A stretch of 64,000 nucleotides of DNA from Symbiodinium natans (GCA_905221605.1 CAJNDS010000657.1:511001-575000); one strand, 5' to 3'; counted from the stretch's first letter, positions 12,472 to 25,130 are shown. Numbers and translations are program-made. Notes: generated by a model from the letters alone, not told the origin.

Positions 12472-12700
12472 GCTCAGGGCGTCAATGATAACAAAAGCGT
12501 CGAATTATCGATGATTCTTTGAACCTCGGGAGCTGCGTCTGCTGCGATGATGCAAGGTTCGCGTCCAAAAAAAACCGCCACGGAACACAGAGAGCACAAA
12601 CGGAGCGTCGAAGAAGAGGTAGTCTCAGGCCAGCGCCAGCTGATCCACCGGAATGCTCTCACCTGCTAAGGGCAGGCGGCAATAGCCAGCGGATGTGTAT
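12472..12700. other. 5' flank of the Cys/Trp-repeat gene
   Basis: No array and no clear frame. Dinoflagellate promoters lack standard motifs, and I see no reliable regulatory site. Confidence 0.35.
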
Positions 12701-12715
12701 CGGGTTCTGTGTATC

Positions 12716-13078
12716 TTACAGCCATGTAAATGTGCACAGGGTCGTGTTGTTGTGTTCATACACCACAAAAGAACCTGTGGCCTCACGCAACCTCCCCCCC
12801 CCCCCGTCCCAATTGGGCTCCAGGACTTCTTTCTGGGTCTTAGATTGCAGCGCGAACGGGGAACCGTGTGCTTCAAAGACGACACCTAAACTTCGAATTT
12901 GCAAGTGGACCCTTGTTAAGGTGACAAACTTGACTTCAAAGAGAGGGTTGTGCTGCTTACTCTGTTGGCACGTCTTCATGACCAATTTGCCCGTGGACTT
13001 GGTTGGACTGAAGGCCGGACATGGTATCTGTGCAGCCAAGCTGCATGCGCCGTTGGAGGTGTCGCTCGCATTGCCGAC
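12716..13078 (-). CDS. Possible terminal exon, 120 codons, unknown
   Basis: On the minus strand an AG|G acceptor at 13079/13078 opens a frame of 120 codons to a TGA at 12716. It contains ACSLAAQIPCPAFSPTKSTG and an Asn-rich end (EHNNTTLCTFTWL). It could be the 3' exon of the sushi-like gene to its right, 0.3 kb upstream of the start of the Cys/Trp-repeat gene. The opposite strand is also open here, so this is tentative. Confidence 0.25.
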   Translation of the reverse strand, partial: VGNASDTSNGACSLAAQIPCPAFSPTKSTGKLVMKTCQQSKQHNPLFEVKFVTLTRVHLQIRSLGVVFEAHGSPFALQSKTQKEVLEPNWDGGGGRLREATGSFVVYEHNNTTLCTFTWL

Positions 13079-13351
13079 CTCACAAAAAAAAAACCATCCC
13101 GGCCCACTGCAGAAGGGGCTTGTGTTAGGGTCTTAGGGCGGGGTTATTGAGGCTCAGGGTAAGCAACCACTCTGAAGCGCGGCAAAACAACACGCCTCTG
13201 CCCCAAACCTTACCCTGCTAAAATACATGGAGAGACCAAAAAGTTGCTTGAACTCCCCTAAATCTTAGAACGCCTAAACTCCAAAAGCCCTGGGGCCTTG
13301 TTTCGAAATCCTAAGCCCTCTCTAACTGAACCCTATAAGCCCGAAAGCCGA

Positions 13352-13456
13352 AAATGGGGGTCGAAAGAATTACTCATGGTATTCCCTTATGGTTCCTTGA
13401 TACATGGATTAAATTAACCCCCAAAACCCTGTGGTAATTATCAAAGCCCCTATATT
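13352..13456. mobile_element. Family D inverted-repeat element next to an exon
   Basis: ATGGGGGTCGAAAGAATTAC to GGTAATTATCAAAGCCCC with TATAT. It sits just 3' (minus) of the sushi-like exon 13544-13490, so in its intron. Confidence 0.6.
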
Positions 13457-13489
13457 TTACCTCGAAAGCCCCTCAGCACGCGGCCACGG

Positions 13490-16400
13490 GCGCAGTGCAA
13501 GGCGCCATACAGCGCTCGATTGTCCATGTGCCGCGTTCGCAGACCTCGAGTGTTACGTGTTGGGCTTTGTGGGGGTTTTGGAAGGTAACATTGTATGTAT
13601 CTAGGTGCCTGGCTGAGGCTGTGGCTGTGGCTCTGGCTCTGTGTGGCTCTTTGTGGCTCTGTGGCCGTGTGGCTCGCGTGCGTCTCTTTTTGGTGGTGGC
13701 CAGAAGCGTAGTGCTTAAGACTGTCGATGTGAGATCCGTAAATTAGGTCACATGTGTTTTCCGTCTTGTGGTAACCAAACGTAAGTTGACTAACAGTTGG
13801 GGCTCGAAGGTGTTCCAAAGGCCATTGGCTGTTATTCGTGGCGTTTTGAGTGCTACATAGGGTTTAGGGCTTTGCCCCACACCGTAACTCGGAACCCCGA
13901 ACGCCGAAGTCCCTAAACCCTAAACCCTAAACCCTAAACCCTAAACCCTCAACCCTAAACCCTCAACCCTAAACCCTAAACCCTAAACCCTACAGCAAGC
14001 TCGCCCTCAGCCGCCAGCCGGGCTCCCAGTCTTCGCGTAGCCAGCCTTATTGAGCTCAGAGTCTCTGGAGCCTTTGGGCTTCAAGTGTGCTTTCGGAGCC
14101 TGACCCCAGAAACCTCTACGATATCCCCAAAAACCCAAACCCTCAACCAAGTCAATAAATCTTGGTTGGGACTCTATGGTTCAACCCTAAACCCTAAACC
14201 CTAAACCCTAAACCCTAAACCCTAAACCCTAAACCCCGTTGAAGGTTTGGCGGCTCGCATATCCGCTCCGATCACCCAGCACCCAGCTCTCCCACTCCAT
14301 GCATGGGGCATCCTTGGGAGCCTGGTCTTTCTTGCCCCATGTCTTGTTTAGGGTTTAGGGTTTAGGGTTCAGGGTTCAGGGTTCAGGGTTTAGGGTTTAG
14401 GGTTTAGGGTTTAGGGTTTAGGGTTTAGGGTTCAGGGTTTAGGGTTTAGGGTTCAGGGTTTAGGAGTTTAGGGTTTAGGGCTTAGCCTTCTTGAAAACCC
14501 GAAAGCCCTACAGCCAGTCCTACAGCCTAGAGAGACCCAGGCGAAAGCCCTCACAACGATTTGCCTCGCAGCGGATGGAGCACACGGTACCAGACACCAC
14601 GTTCACCTGGGCTGGTGGAGATGTCTCTAAGTTTAGGGTTCGGGTCCTCCTAAACCTTAGACCCTAAACCCTAAACCCTAAACCATAAACCTTAAACATA
14701 CAAAGCTTGCAGGGGAGTGGCTTTCAGAATCCCAGAACCCAAACCCAAACCCAGTACGGGGTTGATCTACATTGGGGCTTCTGCAACTTTCTGGCCCCTC
14801 CTATAACCCAAACCCTGTAAACCGTCTGTGTTGCCTAAGCCCTGTGTAAACCCCAAACCTAAAATGAAGGTGCTGTGCCTTGAAGGGACATCAATGTGTA
14901 GATTCATGGTTTGGGGTTTAGGGCGTAGGGGTGCTAAACAACCTGGATGTGTTGCTGAGGCCCTGGCGCAATCAGCGAGGTTCGTCGCAAAGGCCACGTC
15001 CGGGGCGGAGGTGCACATGGGGATGCATTCGGGGCCTTGTCGGGTCTGCCGGTCGGGGCCCTCTCGGGGTTCAAGGTTCCGAGATTCTGGGCTTCGGGTT
15101 TGCAAGCTTGGGCTTCTTGGATGGGACCTGCAGCGTGGCAAGCAGGCACAGCCAAGTCCCCCAAGGTACAGCCCGCACCTCCAGAGATCTCCGAAAGCCT
15201 GCCTCCCCCCGCATCTTTTTCCACGGGTAACTAGCCCCACCCCCCCCCCCCCACCCCCCTGCCTCCTTCCGGCTCAAGTACGCCATCTCGACAGCTCACC
15301 TTCAGTGTCTATAAGGGTTGAGAAGGTTTGATCAGGGTTTATAAGGTTTTATAGGGTTTATGGAGTTTTGTGTGTGTGGGCTTTCTTTTCTTAAGGGGTT
15401 TAAAGGTTGTACCGTTTTCATGCAGATTACGGCCCAGCGTTTCTAGGGTTAAAGCCAGACTGGGGTCTGAGGGTTTGGGGCTTGGGTGTTTCACCTAGTT
15501 GCTGAGTTCATCAGCCCCAAAAAAGTGTACACTTTCGTGATCTCTAGGGGGTTCTAGTATCCCAGAAAGTGTAAAGTGCGCTCACTCAGCTACTAAGTTC
15601 ATGTATGTAGGATGTATAGGCTGTCGGTAGGCTTGTGAGAATTGGAGCCTCATTTAAACTAAAACCCCCAAACCCCAACCCCTTCAAGCTAAACAAGCCT
15701 CAGCACGAATCCTCAGAATGGCTGTCGACATTCCAGCAAGTTCAGGGCGTTTCGGGTTGAGGGCTTCAGGCCTAAACCCTAAGCCCTAAACCCGAAACCC
15801 TAAACCCTAAAAAAGGAGAGTGGTGAGTGGTGGCCCCGGTGCTGCGGTCTGAAAAGAAGCCAAGTTCCACACTCCACATTGGCCATCCCCGCCCTATCGT
15901 GTTGAAGCCGAAAACTGTGCGGCTCCCCACATCCTCAGCCTTAACATCCCTGCACCCTCATCTTCAATTCCTCGACCGTGAACCCCAAGCTACGCCTCCG
16001 CGATGTCAGGCGTGGAGCCCTCGGGGCAAACCTCAAATTAAACGGAGGTGTTGCGCAGAATTTAGAGCTGTAGAGATCTCTGGGGTTATTGCGACCGGTC
16101 CGGTCCATGCCGGGTGTCAGATAGCCCGATATTGCGAACTGCGTTCTACAGCTGAGGTTGCACATGTCAGGCTCCAGGCGGGTTGGCGAGTCCAAGAATA
16201 AACCGCTTTTACGCATGGAGGTGCAAAGTGCAAAGTCCTGCCGTGGTTTGGATGTGTTCTTTTCCTGGGCCTACCACGACACTGCAACGGTCACCGTGGA
16301 GCAGAGCGCCGTTTGCCTCGGCAAACAAGTTGTAGAACAGGATAAGGCTTCATGGGGCGCATAATTACAAAAAGAAGCTCATGTAGATGTCAGCTTGTGC

Positions 16401-19400
16401 TTGGACAAACATCTGCCTGCATGATACATGCGCGGTTCTTGTCAAATCCATCATGTTTTGATGATGATCAACGGCTCGATGCTGTTGGTCAGTTTTGCCT
16501 ATCTGACAAACTCATATGCGTTTCTAACACATGCACTAACGTCAAGGCAGCGGAACCCTCGAAACCCAAGAAAAGATCATCATAACAAACAACAAATGAC
16601 AACAAAAAACAACAAACACACCGCGGGGGCACCTTTTGTGTTGTAATTACATTGTGACATAGAACAAAATCTTGTAGCATAGCTGTACTGCAGCGTTCAC
16701 AGGGTTTTGCGCCATTCGCGTTCGACATGCAACCACACCCAACAACTCAGAAACGACGGCGCAACTTCCAGCATCAAAACCGCTGCACACAATGAAATCA
16801 TCTGCCACAAACATTCTCAACTTAGGATGTTCCCCCTTATGCTAACAGTCCTTCATGGGGATTATCGTACCCCTATTATAATCCCTAGAGGACTGTTCGC
16901 GTACGGGGAAACATCCCTATTCCCAACCATCCCGAGCAGGTCCCCTAAACCCTAAACCCTAAACCCTAAACCCTAAACCCTAAACCCTAAACCCTAAACC
17001 CTAAACCCTAAACCCTAAACCCTAAACCCTATCTGCTGCGGCGGAGGAAAGTCTGAGGCGCCCGCGCCACACACAGCACTTGCATCACAGCCCTCGTAGC
17101 AGCGAGGCACCTCAAGGACTCCAGCGTGGGGTTTAGGGTTTAGGGTTTAGGGTTTAGGGTTTAGGGTTTAGGGTTTAGGGTGACTGAGGGTCAAAGGTGA
17201 TTTGGGGTCCAGGCTTCTCAGACCCTTCCGAAAATCCCAAGTTCTTTCCCTTGAAGCCCCAAACAAACTCACCTCCAAGACAGAATCTCCCTAAACCCTA
17301 AACCCTAAACCCTAAACCCTAAACCCTAAACCCTTAACCCTACTGCCCCGAACCAGCCTAAAGTACACAACACCCAGGCCGCGGAATATGTTAACCTTAC
17401 CCCTTATACTAACAGTCCTGAATAGTACCCCGTATTTAAATCACTATAAAGGACTGTTATACAAGGGGGGAACATGCCAACCCTAAACCCTAAACCCTAA
17501 ACCCTGACCCCTCACTCACCAAACCCCAGGCCCAACAAAATTCCAGGAGAACCGGCACTTCTCAGCAGCTCCATGGGGAGGAGGGCCTGCACTGAACTTT
17601 TGGGTGGGTTTAGGGTTTAGGGTTTAGGGTTTAGGGTTTCGGGTTTCGGGTTTCGGGTTTCGGGTTTAGGGTTTGGGGTTTGGGGTGTGGGGTTTGGGGT
17701 TTGGTACCGGTTCAGGGGGGGGGGAGGGGAGGGGGAGGAGTGTTCTCACTGTCGGCCCGCGGGCGTGCGATGATGCTCAGGGCTTAGGGCTCTCCCTTCA
17801 GCAATTCGGAGTCGGTTGGGTCAGCAGCTGCAAGCTCTGTTTAGGGTTTAGGGTTTAGGGTTTAGGGTTTAGGGTTTAGGGTTTAGGGTTTAGGGTTTAG
17901 GGCTTAGGGTCTGAAACATGAATCTGTTCAACTCCTACCGTTCTTTCACATTGCGACTCTCCAGCAGTAAGAGAAAGGGACAGTCGTGCGAGAGGCAGTT
18001 GCTGACCTCTCAAGTCAAATCTGGCACGCATGTCTTCAGGATAACCCAAAACCTTTAATCCATGGGGACACCAGGCATCCTCCACGACCTTCGACCACGC
18101 AAGGTGAAGATAAGCGCCTCCTCTCCACACGATCAACATCCACGCCTTTTCAAGCCCTCCTTAGTCGCCCAGTAACCATATTATAACAAGGGCACCCTTT
18201 TTTTGGTTGGTTACTTTATAAGGGAACCCAGAACTCAAAAAAAGGGTAAAGGGTACCACTGGGCTACCAAGCCTCTTGGGCATAATGCTTTAAGAGGGGG
18301 AGGCAGTCCCCCAATCTTCCTACAGAGCCACACCTGTGAATCGAACTGGCTAGCACATGCTTTACTCTTTGCTTTAGAACCCCCCCCCACAAGATGAAGG
18401 ATAATGATCCCCTTATCTCTCTTACAAGGAAATACATGCTGAATTTTGTTGGGGGGGAGGGGTTCTCAAGCAACCGTGTTAAGACAGCACCAGCAGACCT
18501 TTGAAACCCTAAGCCCTAAACCCAAGATCCCTGACGTCACCTGGTGGTAGAAGATGCCATGCTCACAGAGGAAGTAGCCACTTGCCAGTGTGCCGGCCTG
18601 TGGATACGTGACATAGGATTTCGGCATTCTGCGTCAGGTGCCTAGAACTTTCAGGTGCCTAGAACTTTAAAGCATGGAGCCCTTGTCTTTTAAAAAGGAC
18701 CATAGCTTAGACAAGCAGCTGCGCAGCTTCTGTTTTGCATCTTCGAGTTCGTGCCTTATGAATCACAAGGTTTCGCCAGGCTGGTCCGAGCTCCAGCGCC
18801 TCACTTTCCTCCCTAAACCCTAAACCCTGTGGACCTTGTCCATTGTGAAGCTTTGAGAAATACCTGCACCTCCTGAGCCCTTGGAAGGTCACAAAATGAC
18901 AGACTCTGGTGGAGGGGTCTGCGTCATGGAGACGGATCAGTGCCGAAGCTTCAACCCTAAACCCCTGACCCCTGCATTTCTACAGTTTAAGGGTTCAAGG
19001 GGGCTTGAGGGCTTACCGTGTGCCTCACCATATAGGAGACCCCAAAAAGGGACCCTATACTTTAGAGAACTACCCCCTTCCCTCCCTGGGGAACCGGCCG
19101 GGCAGTTGAGATCACACTGGCTCCCGTGCTGAAGGCCCTGGCAGCTTTCCTGACCTCGACATCACGGCTGCATGATGGCAGAGAGAGCCGGAAGGAGCCA
19201 AACGTTAGAGAGCTGACTCGACGTCCTAAACCATAAACCCTAAACCCTAAACCCTAAAACCTAAACCCTAAACCCTAAACCCTAAACCCTAAACCCTAAA
19301 CCCTAAACCTAAACCCTAAACCCTAAACCCTAAACCCTAAACCCTAAACCCTAAACCCTAGGCTGCAGGAGCTTAGGAACTCAAGGAGCCGTGCGGAGCT

Positions 19401-21494
19401 CGACAGCTGAACCCCTGAGCCGACTACGCGGCTAAACATAGTCTGATGAAAATCCTCTTCATCTAAGGGTTTAGGGTTTAGGGTTTAGGGTTTAGGGCTT
19501 AGGGTTTAGGGATTAGGGTTTAGGGTTTAGGGCTTCACCTGTCCGAGGCTAGCGCCAAGGCCATTGTTGACTGACGGCACCTGCAGGCACGACCTGCAGT
19601 CGGCTCAGGGTTGCCTGGGGCCCTCCTTACTGTAGGGGTTTGGCTACGGATTTGGGTTTAGGGTTTAGGGTTTAGGGTTTAGGGTTTAGGGTTTAAGGTT
19701 TAAGGGTTTAAGGTTTAAGGTTTAGGGTTTAGGGGGTTGGGGGTTTAGGGTTTAGGGTTTAGGGTTTAGGGTTTAGGGTTTAGGGTTTAGACGGTTGACC
19801 TGTAGGTAAACAGAATTTCTTTCCGGATGCAAGAAAGATGAGCTTGCAAGTGTGGGCATGAACATCACTTTGGGCCTGCCCCTTCTGCCTCCTGGATGCT
19901 GACTCGGAAAGGACCCTCACCCTAAACCCTAAACCCTAAACCCTAAACCCTAAACCCTAAACCCTAAACCCTAAACCCTAAACCCTAAACCCTAAACTAA
20001 CCCCCAAACAGCTTAAAGCCCACACCCCTGGGTGACCGGCTTCCAGCACTGCCAGCCTCAGCAGCTCCCCAGGCTTCACCCTAAACCCTAAACCCTAAAC
20101 CCTAAACCCTAAACCCTAAACCCTAAATTGCCGAAACAGAGGCTTTTGGATTGCAGAACAGAAGTGGGGGGGCCCGCAAAGGAGCTACAACCTGTTCCGA
20201 AGTAGCGCCCCCCAAAATGGCCCCGAAGCCAGGTGGCAGGAACCTGGTTTAGGGTTTAGGGTTTAGGGTTTAGGGTTTAGGGTTTAGGGCAGTTCACGCT
20301 TGTTGTCCTACACAGTATGTCCGGACGATCAGGGTTTCGGGTTTTGGGGTTCAGCTCTGCTTCTGCCCAAAGGTTAAGCCGCTAAGGACTTGTTGACCCG
20401 CGGCCTCGAGGTCCTCTGTGCCCCGCATCCCCAACCCCTGCGCCCACGAAACTCCTGTATGATCTCCTATACGAAGCCTTGCAACCCCAAACCCCAAACC
20501 CTAAACCCTAAACCCAAAACCCAAAACCCAAATTCCCTTCCTTCAAAACCTTGCCGCGCCACGGGGTGGCTGCAGCTCACCGTAAACACACTGAAGCGAG
20601 GCCACCCTCAGAAGCATGCTCCAAGAGGAGTTGAGGTTTAGGGTTTAGGGTTTAGGGTTTAGGGTTTAGGGTTTAGGGTTTAGGGTTTAGGGTTTAGGGT
20701 TTAGGGTTTAGGTTGAATAATCCATATAATGCTTAACATATCCCCAAAAGTCGGTGTCGTCAGGCGGGTTTTTTCTCAGGTCTTGTGGCCGGAAATCTGG
20801 GTTCTCTCTGCGGTCTTGTGGCCGGAAATCTGGGTTCTGTCTGCGGTCTTGTGGCCGGAAATCTGGGTTCTGTCTAAGTAGAATCTTGGATCTACTCATC
20901 TGAAATCTGGGATTTGTCTGCGGTTTATTACATTAAAAACTTGGTTCAGATCGCTGAAAACCAGGATCCGCCCTGCAAGTTTCGGGGCTTGACCTTGTCA
21001 TGAATCCTGAGAAATCTTGGACTTGCTCCTAGAAATATTGGGCTTACTCAAGCCTCGTGAAGATTGTTATCGAAACTGCTTCCTGTTTTGTTCTCGATGG
21101 AGGCCAGTCTGGCGGACAAAACTGCTTGACGTAACGATGCTACTCGCATCTGACTCTCCCTCCAGCCCCTCCAGCCCCCTCCAGCCCCCTGCAGCCCCCT
21201 GCAGCCCCCTCCAGCCTCCAGCTCCAGCCCCGCGGCCCGGGCGGCTGGAGGGGGGCTGGAGGGGCTGGAGGGGCTGGAGGGGGTGGAGGGGCTGGACTGG
21301 ACCTCCCCGCTCCAACCCCCCCCCCCCCCCCCCCCCACCCCCACCGCCCCCCACTCCTAGAAGCGGGTGGGGCGGGCACCCCAAGCAGGGGCCAGCGCGG
21401 TCGCCCGTCGGGGGTTGGGGGGTGGGGGGTGGGGGGGGGGGGGGGGGGGGGGGCGGGCGGGGGGGGGGGGGCGGGGGGGGGGGGCGGGGGGGGG

Positions 21495-21530
<36 letters not shown>

Positions 21531-24100
21531 GGGCCGCACCCAAAAAAGGGGATGGGGGGTTGGGGGGGGGGGGGGGTGGGCAAGGGGCCGCCTGTTGTTT
21601 CGGAAAAGTTGAGGAGGGTGTTTTCAATCCTACGGCGCATGGATCTTGCTTCAGGGGCACTGCGTTCTTCCATGATTTTTTTCAACTCCGATGAAAACTT
21701 CTACCCGTGATCGACGCTTCATGGACGTGTCCAGAAGTTTTTGTCGCTCTAGAAGGAGCTAGGCTACACCTGGTTGCACAATAGCGCGACCCACTATTTT
21801 TTGTATATGACACTGACTTCCTCAGCGCCAGCCGAGGCCATGTTTCTTACGACCAATCCCGACTTACGATGCCTCAAGACCAAACATGACCCTCCCCAGG
21901 CCCCAACCCAGATGTGTTTTTTCTACTAGGTTTGCTTCGCAAAACGCAAGCCGAGACCATATTTTTAAAGACCAATCCCGACTTCGGACGCCTCAAGACC
22001 AAACATGACCCTCCCCAGGCCCCAACCCAGATGTGTTTTTCTACTAGGTTTGCTTCGTAAACGCAAGCCGAGACCATATTTTTAAGACCAATCCCGACTT
22101 CGGACGCCTCAAGACCAAACATGACCCTTCCCAGACCCCAACCCATATATGATTTTCCATGAAAACCCAAAAGATATGTTAAGCATTATATGGATTATTC
22201 AAGGTTTAGGGTTTAGGGTTTAGGGTTTAGGGTTTAGGGTTTAGGGTTTAGGGTTTAGGGTTTAGGGTTCAGGGTTTAGGGCTTAGGGCTTAGGGCTTAG
22301 GGCTTAAGCTGCTGGGTGGGGTTGAAGGGGGCCCGGGGGCCTCAGGATCCACGCGTGCAGTGGGGTTTCTTTGTCGAACGAGTATCCTCCAAGTTAAACT
22401 TCTTGATAGGGAAACCAAAAAAAAAGCTTCAGGTACAACTATTGGCTAAGTAAGAGTATAGGTTTGGATGCAAACATTAACGCAATATGAGGGCAGGACT
22501 CATCTCCAACGAGCCAGGACTTAGGCTTCTGAGCTGGGGCTTCTCGGGCTTCTCGGGGCCTTATGAGGCTGGCTTCTAGTGCGGAGGAGTTAGGGCTTGT
22601 AGTTGGGTGTTTTGTCCGTTGGGTGGGCTTTTGGCACGCTCTCGGTTTTTCAGGGAGTTCTGCGAATGGGCATTCGGGTTTGAGGCTCGCGGCTGTTTGG
22701 TCTAAAGACCAAAATTCCCATGTCTGCCAGGCACAAAGGCCTGTAAGGGTGGCAGCAAATCCCCTGCAGGGCTTCTAAAGTTAAGGTTTTAGGCTTTTAG
22801 GATTTAGGGTTGAGGGCTTCAGGGCTTTGGGGTTTTAGGGTTTTTAGGGTGTCTCGTGGCATCTAGTGTTATAGGGTTTAGGGCCTAAACGATTGAAGTT
22901 CACAGCTGCCAAGTCCTAAAACACTCGAAGCAAGATCCTAAACACTTCAGAGAGCTGCAAGACCCCCGCCCCCCCCCCCCCCGGAAAAAACCATCCTTAA
23001 ACAAAACACCACTTATTGCGACTTTCCTCTCACCCTCGATTCTGAAGCTCTGAAGCCTTTACATAAACCCTCAGAGCCTGAAAGCCCTCAAAATCGCCCA
23101 AACCCCCCTAACCCTAAGTCCGGAGTCTCCAAACCCCTGAGTCCCTATAAACCCCAAACCCTGAACCCTGAACTCAACGCCCCAACTCCCGAGAACCCCG
23201 GCAGTGCGATGGACTCGGAGTTGCAGCGGGGTAGGCAACCCTCGGCGTGCCGCAGGCTGGAGACCTGGGGATCTGTTGCTTAATGAAGTGTCTAAAGGAT
23301 GTCACGTCTTCAAGGTTTAGGGGTTGGGCCTGCGGACTTTTTTCAAGATGACAAACATCTGCGGGCTGCAGCTCAATAAACACCCTTTTTGTGGGCTAAG
23401 CAACCGCCACTGCGGCTGAATGCACCAGCTGAACCCTGTACGAAGGCCTCATAAAGCTTCGTAGTTCATGTGAGTAACGCCAAACACCCTAAAGCCCTCA
23501 ACGCCCTAAACACCTTAAAGCCCTAATATAGGGGTCGGAAGAATTACTTATCATGTTCCCTTCTGGCCCTTTTGCAAATATACGATAATAAACCCTCAAA
23601 ACCCTGTTCTAATAATTCAGGCCCCTATATTGAACGCCTTCCAACGCAACGAGGCAAAACTCCTCTGAAGCCGCGGCTGGAAGCCCGCTGTCCGAAGACC
23701 TTGGGGTCGCTCCATGGTGTGGAATCGTGCTCATATAAGGGCCTTTATAACTACAGTAGGGGTTTGGGGGGTTTTATGGTATAGTTATGAAGGGACCATA
23801 AAGGAATACTATTAGAATCATGCTAGTGTGGTTGCTGTTCACGTTCACTTCACCACTGTTGGGGTACCTTCAAACATACTTAAACATGATCAGTTTTGCT
23901 CCTTTTGTAAGTATTCAAAAAGATGCAAAATGATTGTCAACAATGACCCAACTCAGGGAGGGTTTAGGGTTGCGGTGTAGGGGCTAGAGTTACGCGCGGG
24001 CCCAGAGTAAGGGCATGGGGTAAGGCGGGATGCGTGCACCTCAAGGGCTGCGCACAGAATCTCCTGCTGGCCGCCCGATTCTGGGCCCGTTTCGGTCCTG
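13490..24100 (-). CDS. Sushi/CCP-like Cys-module gene, many exons (partial)
   Basis: Minus-strand islands with Cys patterns of complement-control (sushi) type: about 23255-23190 (GCLPRCNSESIALPGF), 20606-20581, 20243-20192 (SCHLASGPFWGALLRN), about 19880-19810 (HTCKLIFLASGKKF), 19593-19539 (SCLQVPSVNNGLGASLGQ), about 19420-19380 (GFSCRAPHGSL), 19137-19095 (LQHGSQCDLNCPAG), about 18628-18541 (YVTYPQAGTLASGYFLCEHG), 17586-17537 (PPPHGAAEKCRFSWNF), 17110-17033 (EVPRCYEGCDASAVCG), about 16190-16090 (MCNLSCRTQFAISGYLTPG), 15178-15128 (AGCTLGDLAVPACHAA), 15035-14962 (CIPMCTSAPDVAFATNLADC), 14606-14565 (VNVVSGTVCSIRCE), 14045-14015 (AGYAKTGSPAG) and 13544-13490 (VCERGTWTIERCMAPCTAPV). The recurring pattern is C-x-x-P-x-V-x-N, G-S/T-x-C-x-I/L-x-C-x-x-G, and C-x-x-G-T-W. 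Acceptors are mostly AG|G; donors are GT or GC. Introns hold the telomere-like arrays and one TIR element. Likely an extracellular or membrane adhesion/recognition protein. The 5' end and full phase chain are not proven. Confidence 0.55.
16822..16926. mobile_element. Family A element, diverged
   Basis: TTAGGATGTTCCCCCTTATG with inner AACAGTCCTTCATGGGGATT and AGAGGACTGTTCGCGTACGG, right end GGGAAACATCCC. Same inverted plan. Confidence 0.6.
16946..17031. repeat. Telomere-like (CCCTAAA)n array
   Basis: About 12 uninterrupted copies ending at the exon 17110-17033; a matching TTTAGGG array lies at 17130-17180 on the other side of that exon. Confidence 0.95.
17391..17481. mobile_element. Family A element, left end shortened
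   Basis: CCTTACCCCTTATACTAACA with AGTCCTGAA, and right end GGACTGTTATACAAGGGGGG followed by AACATGCCAA. The outer left TIR is worn. Confidence 0.6.
18161..18271. mobile_element. Family B inverted-repeat element
   Basis: Left end GTCGCCCAGTAACCATAT, interior with GGGCACCC and TTTATAAGGGAACCC, right end GTACCACTGGGCTACCAAG. The ends are inverted copies. It lies between sushi-like exons, so probably in an intron. Confidence 0.75.
19227..19361. repeat. Telomere-like (CCCTAAA)n array
   Basis: About 18 copies with a few single-base changes, between sushi-like exons. Confidence 0.95.
20713..22202. mobile_element. TIR element (1.49 kb, 30-bp perfect TIR) with G-rich core
   Basis: TTGAATAATCCATATAATGC plus CTTAACATATC at the left is repeated exactly inverted at 22173-22202. 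Both sides abut TTTAGGG arrays, so it inserted into (or is bounded by) telomere-like repeat. The interior holds three copies of a 30-31 bp unit (CTTGTGGCCGGAAATCTGGG) at about 20775-20875, a CCAGCCCCTC-type minisatellite (21160-21300), long G/C tracts (21310-21590) and three copies of a unit of about 100 bp (21840-22145; CCAATCCCGACTTCGGACGC). No transposase is visible, so it is non-autonomous. The Gly-rich and Pro-rich frames inside are not genes. Confidence 0.75.
23526..23635. mobile_element. Family D inverted-repeat element
   Basis: ATAGGGGTCGGAAGAATTAC at the left and GTTCTAATAATTCAGGCCCC plus TATAT at the right, with AT-rich arms and CCCTCAAAACCCTG inside. The same unit is at 13.35 kb. 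Confidence 0.6.
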
Positions 24101-24179
24101 AGATCTGCTTTCCTCCCAGAGTTAGCCAAGCTTCCAGCATCACCCAAACGCAAGCGCGCCCGTGCTCGACACAGCTCTA

Positions 24180-25130
24180 AGGACCTCCACTGACGACTTC
24201 AGCCTTGAACCCCATCTTCCTGCAACAAAAACAACCTTGGCTACCTCATTGCTTCATTTCATCTGCGCCGCGTGTCGGTCTTGCAATCGGTGCCAGCTTG
24301 CTTCGGTGCCGCCACCGCTGGTTTGACCAAGTCCCTGTCCAGCAGCATGCCACGCGCACGCAAGAAACAATGCACAGCCCATCCATGTTCATCCCTTCTG
24401 GCTGGAGGCAGGCTTGCGCACCAATTCGCAGTCAGACCACAAAAAAGGCAGAGGCGCCTGACAAGGCAGCGCAGAGCTTTGTGACGTGATGCCGTCTCGC
24501 GCTTACGCCCTTGAGCCACGGACGGCAGAACCCGAGGAAGCAAAAGGCGCGGACGATATGCCCACTCCCAACCTGCCCCCCCAAGCCCACAGTAAGGACA
24601 TGGGGTAGGGCGGGATGGTTGCACCTTAATGGCTGTGCACAGGATCTTCCTTTAGAGGACACCCAGTGGAGACATCATTCCGCAGCACTCGCTTCCAGTG
24701 CGCGACGTGAGCTTCCGGCCATCGTTGCCCCTCGTTATTCCGAAAGACGACGCAACGATGTCCGCACCAAAGCCAGGATGATGACCAGGAATAAGGGGTT
24801 TTGTGCCTCTGCAGGGGCACCATTCCGAGTTCACAGGCTTCTGGCAGGGATGTCAAATGAGCCGATTGTGGTATCTCAGGTCGCCGTTGGCGCGGACTCC
24901 CTTGTGGATCCCTCGTTTTACGTCCGTCTTCTTCAGGAAGCTCCGATTACCTGAACGAATGAGTTCGTGGCACACCCTCGCTCTGCGATCAGCATGTGAG
25001 GACTATGTGATGGCAAGCTCTTCCTGTCACTTCGTCACGGCGGACGCTTGTTTCAACTACCACCTGTCGAATTGAATTGTGGCGCGCAGCTCGTAGGGTT
25101 TAGGACTTACAGGGATGTCAAACGAGAGAG
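24180..25130. other. Array-free block of unknown content
   Basis: About 950 bp without telomere-like repeats and with balanced composition. Frames of 60-150 codons exist on both strands, but none is recognised. A unit of about 65 bp at 24000-24062 recurs at 24590-24655. Possibly a retrocopy or insertion. Confidence 0.4.

Noticed and set aside
12519-13136. 205-codon plus-strand frame
   Set aside because: It begins at a non-ATG codon and overlaps a better minus-strand exon candidate and the 5' flank of the Cys/Trp-repeat gene.
21017-21694. Long Gly-rich, Pro-rich and Ala-rich frames on both strands
   Set aside because: They are products of G/C homopolymer tracts inside the TIR element; stop codons are absent because of composition.
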